A stretch of DNA of 9,096 bases from Acetobacteraceae bacterium (GTDB lineage: Bacteria > Pseudomonadota > Alphaproteobacteria > Acetobacterales > Acetobacteraceae). A program made the translations under genes and the position numbers. The notes under the pieces are model-generated. The model had not been told where the DNA came from and did not search any database. It saw nothing but the letters and a program-made list of their open reading frames with translations. This document shows positions 4,581 through 9,096 of the stretch, in pieces (within the stretch, counting starts at the first letter, position 1; every line of letters begins with the position of its first letter). Location: assembly GCA_030039695.1 (NCBI GenBank), contig JASHVB010000729.1:1-9096 (forward strand), in the 5' to 3' direction.

Positions 4581-7493
4581 TCAGTCGGGTTTCGCGAATG
4601 GACGACGCGATGATGCTAACGCATCGAGCGTGGTTCGGGCGGCCTCCAAGTCCGCGGTTCCAAAGCCTTCGGTAAATCGGCCATAGACAGACGCCAGCAC
4701 TTGTCTCGCCTCATCATGGCAACCCTGACTCACCTTCAAGCGAGCATGGCTAAGGGCAATCCGCAACTCCCACGACAAAGCGCCTTGCGCGCCTGCCAAC
4801 TCGCGTGCCTGCCAGAAGCACTCTTCGGCCGTCGAGATGGACTGACTTGAACCTTGTTGGAGCAGCACCTGGCCCTTGATCCGGAGCAATTCGGGAGCAT
4901 ACCACCCCTGAGAGTTCTTGCTCTGCCTGGCGCTGGCGACCGCGTTCTCGATAGCCGCAAGTGCCTCGGACACATGTCCCATTCCCGCGAGCGCTTCCGC
5001 GTGCGCCCCCTTGAACTCCGAGTAGGATATCCGCCACCCGGTTCGGCGACATGTATCGAAGGCGTCGCGCAGAACCTCCGCGCCATTCTCAAACTCCCGA
5101 CGTGCGACCATCAGCTTCCCTTCCTGGAATCGCCCAACTGCCTTCCAAAAGGGTTCGTGCAGACGGGTCGCGACCTCAACCAGGCGCGCGATCGCTCGAT
5201 CGGCCGCCGCGAGGTCGCCCATCATAAGCGTAATGCGGCACATACCATAATAGAGAACCCGGCATAACGACAGCTGGTGCGCTGCATTCTGCAGCTCATC
5301 CAGGCTGGCCTCACCTTCAGCAAGGGCCTTGTCGGCAAAGCCCTGCAACCAAAGCGTCCGAGCCAGATTTGCTCGGGCCATGGCACGATGTTCCGAGTGC
5401 TGCCAATTCGAACGTCGTTGATCGCCCGGCACGACGGGAGAACGCAGTACTCGCTCGAAGCATTGCTGCGCCTCGACAAGTCTGCCGGCAACCAGTAGTG
5501 AGGCACCCATATTCCGCTCAGCGACGATGAGAATGGCAGGGTCGCCGATGCGATGGGCAACCTGCCACAGCCGCTCTATCGCGGTCGCCGCCTGACCGTA
5601 CTCTCCCCGATAGGTGTATACGGTCGCTAACGCAGATAGAGCTCGCGCTTGGGCGTCCAGGTCTTTCAGTTCGTCTGCGATAGCGAGGGCTTCACTTAGC
5701 ACCGTGAGCGCGCGCTCCGAAGACCCCATCGCAGAGATCAGCGAACTTCCGAGAGCGATCCGCAGCCACATTTGAGACCATGCATTCGAGTGCGGATCGG
5801 GCCCAGGTCTTGTCAATGCGCGCTCGCAACGCGCGCAGCATTCAGGCGTCAGCGACAACGCCATCCAGACCGGCGCGTAAGATGTCGTTAAATCGACGCC
5901 GATAGCCGTGTCGCCACTGGGGGAGAAGCACCAGTCGAGCGCCGTGCGAACATTATCGATCTCCCGGCCATAGCGAATCAGGTCCCCGCTCGGCACACGC
6001 GAACCGAAGCCTGATGCGGGAGGCGCGAAGAGGTCGCGAAAATACAAGGCGTGGCGTCGCGCCATGAGGTCGCGTTCGCCGCTCTCGTCGAGCCGCTTCA
6101 GTGCGTAGACCCGGGTCGTATCGAGCAGCCGGTAGTAGGTCGATCCGTCGATTATGGACGGGACCATCAATGACTTGGCAACCAGGCTCTCGACCGCGGT
6201 CATAACATCCGCAAGCCGGGCCTCGGTCCCGAATGCGATGGAGCCGGCGGCCTCGAGGCTAAAGTCCGCAACGAAAACCGATTGTCTGCGCAGCACCACT
6301 TTCTCGTGCTCTGAGAGCAGGGTGTAACTCCATTCGAGCATCGCATTCAACGTCTGGTGTCTAGGCAACGCCGTGCGGCGGCCATGCCAGAGCGACCCGA
6401 AGCGATTGTCGAGCAACTCTGCGGTCCCGCGAAGGCCATAGGACCCGACGCGGCTGGCCGCCAGTTCGATTGCCAGCGGAATACCGTCGAGCCGGCGGCA
6501 GATCCGGGTCACGACCGGTGCTTCGGCATCGCTCAGCTCGGAACCATGGCCGCTCGCCTCGGCACGTTCCATGAATAACTGGACAGCCCCATACCGCAGC
6601 GCCTCGACCGCCGTCAGGCCGGCATCTTCGAGCGGATACTCGAGCGCAGGAAGCCGGTGGACATGTTCGCCTTGCACTCGCAACGCTTCGCGGCTCGTCG
6701 CCAGGACGTGCGCCTGTGGCGCCTCGCTGACGAGGCGTTCGGCGAGCGGCGCCGCAACGTCGATTACGTGCTCGCAATTGTCGAGCACGAGCAGGATCTT
6801 CCTGTCACCGATGAACGTCAGCAAACTTACGACGGCGTCGCGGGTTTGCACCATCAGTCCGAGTGCTGAGGCGATCACCGTCGGCACGAGTTGCGGATCG
6901 GCCAGCGGAGCCAGGTCGACAAAGAACACGCCGCCGGTGAAACCATCAAATAGTGCGTGGGACACGGATACGGCAACGGTGGTTTTCCCGATACCGCCCG
7001 GACCGACAATACTGACGAAACGCCACGTCATCAGTTGCGCCGACAGGGTGCGAACGGTGTCGGCACGCCCAACCACTCGTACCAGCCGTGCTGGTAGCTT
7101 TTGCAGCCGGTTGGTCCCGACGACCGCGGCCGGTGACGAGGTTGGCTGTATGGCCGGGCGGGTCACCGGTGCGACGAAGCAATAGCCCCGGCCGGGCACG
7201 TTTACGACATAGCGAGCGCCCTCACGCCCGTCGCCGAGCGCCTTCCGGAGGCTTGCAATATGGACGCGAAGGTTAGCCTCCTCGACCGTCACGTCGGGCC
7301 AGACCCGCGAGATCAAATCCTTTTGCGTGACGACGTCGCCGGCCCGCTCGACCAGCGTAATCAGGATATCGAGCGCGCGACCTCCTAACGCAACTGTCTC
7401 GTCGCCATTCTTCAGCAGCCTTGCTGCCGCATATAGACGGAACGTGCCAAACGCGACAACGGCGCCCCCCAGTGGGTTCTCAGCATCCTCCAT
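4581..7493 (-). CDS. Winged-helix, STAND/NB-ARC-type ATPase and TPR-like regulator
   Basis: A 970-residue cytoplasmic protein. The ATG at 7493 is chosen because the OmpR-type domain starts there, GGAG lies just upstream (spacing short, three bases), and similarity to the decayed paralogue fades about 60 bp further upstream; the frame stays open to 8060, but that part is IS sequence. Residues 10-112 form an OmpR/CadC-like winged helix (LGGRALDILITLVERAG; ANLRVHIASLRKALGD as recognition helix; RYVVNVPGRGYCFVAPV as wing). Residues 138-345 are a STAND-type ATPase: Walker A GPGGIGKTT (164-172), Walker B ILLVLDN (233-239), ATSREAL (265-271) as sensor, and GIPLAIELAASR (337-348) matching the GLPL motif. 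A helical segment follows (LEWSYTLLSEHEK, 386-398; REIDNVRTALDW, 510-521). From about 560 to 955 there are TPR-like helical hairpins (for example 612-646, 660-684, 704-735, 824-856). In this architecture the repeats usually sense a signal, nucleotide binding drives assembly, and the winged helix binds DNA (family knowledge). Its target genes are unknown. It sits directly downstream of an ISKra4 element. Confidence 0.88.
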   Translation of the reverse strand: MEDAENPLGGAVVAFGTFRLYAAARLLKNGDETVALGGRALDILITLVERAGDVVTQKDLISRVWPDVTVEEANLRVHIASLRKALGDGREGARYVVNVPGRGYCFVAPVTRPAIQPTSSPAAVVGTNRLQKLPARLVRVVGRADTVRTLSAQLMTWRFVSIVGPGGIGKTTVAVSVSHALFDGFTGGVFFVDLAPLADPQLVPTVIASALGLMVQTRDAVVSLLTFIGDRKILLVLDNCEHVIDVAAPLAERLVSEAPQAHVLATSREALRVQGEHVHRLPALEYPLEDAGLTAVEALRYGAVQLFMERAEASGHGSELSDAEAPVVTRICRRLDGIPLAIELAASRVGSYGLRGTAELLDNRFGSLWHGRRTALPRHQTLNAMLEWSYTLLSEHEKVVLRRQSVFVADFSLEAAGSIAFGTEARLADVMTAVESLVAKSLMVPSIIDGSTYYRLLDTTRVYALKRLDESGERDLMARRHALYFRDLFAPPASGFGSRVPSGDLIRYGREIDNVRTALDWCFSPSGDTAIGVDLTTSYAPVWMALSLTPECCARCERALTRPGPDPHSNAWSQMWLRIALGSSLISAMGSSERALTVLSEALAIADELKDLDAQARALSALATVYTYRGEYGQAATAIERLWQVAHRIGDPAILIVAERNMGASLLVAGRLVEAQQCFERVLRSPVVPGDQRRSNWQHSEHRAMARANLARTLWLQGFADKALAEGEASLDELQNAAHQLSLCRVLYYGMCRITLMMGDLAAADRAIARLVEVATRLHEPFWKAVGRFQEGKLMVARREFENGAEVLRDAFDTCRRTGWRISYSEFKGAHAEALAGMGHVSEALAAIENAVASARQSKNSQGWYAPELLRIKGQVLLQQGSSQSISTAEECFWQARELAGAQGALSWELRIALSHARLKVSQGCHDEARQVLASVYGRFTEGFGTADLEAARTTLDALASSRRPFAKPD

Positions 7494-7631
7494 AAGCTCC
7501 AGGTTAGCCCAGAGTGACGTGTCCTGGGAACGCTCACGACGAGTGAAGGTCGATCGGGCGAGGACGTGGCTTGCACACCGCCGCGCCGGCTTCCATCGCG
7601 GTCGTCCGCCGCTTCGCTCGGGCCAGCATTC

Positions 7632-7653
7632 GGGACTGGAACCGAGTTGGGGG
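7632..7653 (+). repeat. Left inverted repeat of ISKra4 copy 2
   Basis: Begins GGGACTGGAACCGAGTT and ends in five Gs. It pairs with the right repeat at 8733-8754 with a single mismatch at position 5. Confidence 0.88.
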
Positions 7654-7711
7654 TTGCTGTGGCGGTCGGCTACTGATTGGCGCTGTCGATTTGGGGTGCG
7701 GGCGGCGACCG

Positions 7712-8729
7712 ATGGCGGTGGCGAAGTGGACCGTCTGTCTCGAGGCGGGGCGACCGGGCGGCACGACTGAACGGATTGAAATTGCAGCCTTCCAACGGGA
7801 TTTGTCATCACAAGATCCGAGCGATCTCGGCCTTCGGCTTGCCGAAGCGAAGGATCTGCTCCAGGCCCTGCAGACGCATCTGCTGCAGCATCAGGTTCAA
7901 CAGCTGACCGCAATCCGGCGTCCCTGCTCCAGTTGCGGATCCCGACGCTCTTTGCATGATTATCGACGGCGCGCGCATCCGGGCGGCTCCCGGTTTGCAG
8001 GTGCGCCGCTTTGAAGTAACCGTCCGGCGTGTCGACACGGAATATGCGCCGGCACGGCATTTCGCCGTCGCACCAGACGTGCTGGCAACCAAGGCAGGTA
8101 CGATCGGCAATGCCCTCCGGGCCAAGGGGTGGCCACCTGGGCGCGACGTTGTCGTACTGAGCGACCGCGACCCCGAGCTCGTCGAGAGAGTCTGCTCAGC
8201 CACTGGCGACCAGGTGAAACACATCTTGGACTGGTTCCACATCTCGATGCGAGTACGGCATGTTGAGCAGGCACTCACCGGCCTTCTCGGCTCAGATCTG
8301 CAGCACAAGGGCCCGCTGAGATACGCCGAGGACGATGTCGTGCGATTACGCCACTTGATCTGGAACGGTTACGGCAATGAAGCTTGCCATGGCTTGCGCG
8401 GCATCGTGTACATGGCGGGCAACGCAATCTGGCTCAACGGTCACAGCGGGCGAATCGGCATCGAGCGCTTCGCCCAGCTTGCCCGCGAACTGGAGACCCA
8501 CCTGACTCTGAATGCTGCAGCTCTTGTAGACTGCGGCCGGCGATACCGGGCCGCCCTCCGGATTGCAACGTCGGGGGCTGAGTCGATTGTGAATAGTCTG
8601 GTCAACGCGCGCATGAACAAGCGGCGGCAGATGTGTTGGTCACCGCTGGGCGCCTATCGCGTCCTGCAGGCGCTTGCCGCCGTTGTCGACGGGCATCTCG
8701 ACGCAGGCCAGCTCAAAGTCGCCGCTTGA
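7712..8729 (+). pseudogene. ISKra4-family transposase, broken by internal deletion
   Basis: The N-terminal part starts at the ATG at 7712 (same offset from the IS end as in copy 1) and runs in frame through CSSCGSRRSLHDYRRR, a zinc-finger-like CxxC segment, to about 7970; left alone it ends at 8014. The C-terminal part is in the frame of an ATG at 7956 and runs to TGA at 8727-8729. It holds the DDE-type catalytic core: Asp in IIDGARIR (first acidic residue), Asp in VVLSDRDPEL (second), the HILDWFHISMR hallmark, and Glu in TSGAES (third). The two parts overlap in different frames at 7956-7970, and the middle of the protein that normally lies between the CxxC region and the first catalytic Asp is missing. 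A full transposase cannot be made, though the 257-residue C-terminal part might be translated alone. Activity is unlikely unless a complete copy elsewhere supplies transposase to the intact ends. Confidence 0.82.
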
Positions 8730-8732
8730 TCG

Positions 8733-8754
8733 CCCCCAACTCGGTTCCACTCCC
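8733..8754 (-). repeat. Right inverted repeat of ISKra4 copy 2
   Basis: The minus strand reads GGGAGTGGAACCGAGTT followed by five Gs, one mismatch from the left repeat. It starts three bases after the transposase stop codon. Confidence 0.88.
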
Positions 8755-8838
8755 ACGGCGTTGTCCAATGACGGGGTTAAACCCAAAGAGGGCGTTCGAC
8801 GGCGCGGCGGCAGATTTCGATAGCTGATACCAGGGGGC

Positions 8839-9096
8839 CTATTGACTGACCCTCGCCCATGATCGACGCGCGATGGAACCGATGCGCTTGAGATCACTCA
8901 CGAGGAACAACCACGCGTCCTTGCAGGCGGCGAGAATTGCCTCGTAGCTGTCCCAAACGCGCGCGCTGAGTTTGTTGCCGCGCAGGTAGTCCCATATGTT
9001 TTCCATCGGATTGAGTTCAGGCGAGTACGAGGGCAGTGGCAGCAGCGTGATGTTGTCGGGAACGCGCAGTCGTTCGCCCGGCTGGTGCCAACCGGC
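8839..9096 (-). CDS. IS630-family transposase, C-terminal part
   Basis: The minus strand is open from the window edge to a TAG at 8839-8841 (85 residues). It carries the strongly conserved end of the IS630 DDE domain: AGWH, then VPDNITLLPLPSYSPELNP with MENIWDYLRGNKLS, where the Glu of MENIW is the third catalytic acidic residue. The tail continues SYEAILAACKDAWLFLV and RIGSIARRSWA. IS630 elements move by a DDE cut-and-paste mechanism and insert at TA dinucleotides (family knowledge). The N-terminal part lies outside the window, so intactness is unknown. Its inverted repeat should lie in the 84 bp between its stop codon and the ISKra4 right end, but I could not recognise it without the other end. 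Confidence 0.87.
   Translation of the reverse strand, partial: AGWHQPGERLRVPDNITLLPLPSYSPELNPMENIWDYLRGNKLSARVWDSYEAILAACKDAWLFLVSDLKRIGSIARRSWARVSQ

Larger units (their letters stand above)
7632..8754 (+). mobile_element. ISKra4-family insertion sequence with internal deletion (copy 2)
   Basis: A 1123-bp element bounded by 22-bp inverted repeats matching at 21 of 22 positions (7632-7653 and 8733-8754). The transposase is of the ISKra4 type: N-terminal MAVAKWTVCLEAGRPGG and LGLRLAEAKDLLQALQTHL, and C-terminal HILDWFHISMRVRHVEQAL and NARMNKRRQMCWSPLGAYR. Full-length relatives have transposases of around 450-500 residues, so several hundred bases seem to be missing from the middle. No target-site duplication is obvious (left flank GCCAGCATTC, right flank ACGGCGTTGT). 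The element begins 138 bp upstream of the STAND regulator's ATG. Confidence 0.88.

Noticed and set aside
4581..7493. Antiphage STAND (Avs-like) defence protein
   Set aside because: The N-terminal effector is a DNA-binding winged helix rather than a nuclease, protease or other toxic domain, and no defence genes are nearby. A transcriptional regulator is the simpler reading.
7494..8060. Upstream extension of the STAND regulator frame to 8060 (about 189 extra codons)
   Set aside because: The extra part is mostly the antisense strand of the ISKra4 element and has no conserved domain. The ATG at 7493 fits the start of the winged helix and the position of the altered start in the paralogue.
3295..8754. 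Composite transposon carrying the STAND regulator
   Set aside because: The left IS copy lacks its right end and transposase, the two copies are not matched intact elements, and no outer target duplication was seen. Direct repeats left by separate events explain the layout.
8640..8897. Minus-strand open frame across the ISKra4 right end
   Set aside because: It crosses the inverted repeat, is antisense to the transposase, and overlaps the IS630 C-terminus in another frame without any motif.

Overview
The window looks like a chromosomal accessory segment of a GC-rich alphaproteobacterium, probably Rhizobiales and perhaps Bradyrhizobium-like. This rests on the high GC content, the style of the regulators and the mix of insertion sequences (inference; no marker gene is present). 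No CRISPR array, tRNA or rRNA was seen.

Left part (1-3280): ordinary small metabolic and stress genes. Bases 1-182 encode the C-terminal end of a MocR-type (GntR/aminotransferase) regulator. Then come about 390 bp with no recognised gene, a hairpin terminator (572-599), and a gene for an NTF2/SnoaL-like protein whose C-terminus looks like the start of a GNAT acetyltransferase. Convergent to it are a glutathione S-transferase gene and a two-domain VOC/glyoxalase-like gene, probably one operon on the minus strand. A MarR-family regulator is divergent from that operon. A 10-bp perfect palindrome (TTGATATCAA) lies between the -35 and -10 of the marR promoter. This is a classic layout for a MarR protein controlling itself and a neighbouring detoxification operon. 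The marR message appears leaderless.

Middle part (3295-7631): a 4-kb block framed by two direct copies of the left end of an ISKra4-family insertion sequence. Inside is an intact 970-residue minus-strand gene for a regulator with an OmpR-type winged helix, a STAND/NB-ARC-type ATPase and TPR-like repeats. Downstream of it lies a decayed tandem paralogue. The paralogue has lost its start codon (ATG to AGG), carries a one-base frameshift between the winged helix and the ATPase, and is cut off inside the ATPase domain where it meets the truncated IS copy.

Right part (7632-9096): an ISKra4-family element with both 22-bp inverted repeats but a transposase gene broken by an internal deletion, followed by the C-terminal end of an IS630-family transposase on the minus strand.

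I did not find a convincing new multi-gene system. The most interesting points are the layered decay of the duplicated STAND regulator, the microhomology-like deletion junction inside the ISKra4 transposase, the operator within a possibly leaderless marR promoter, and the NTF2-GNAT junction.
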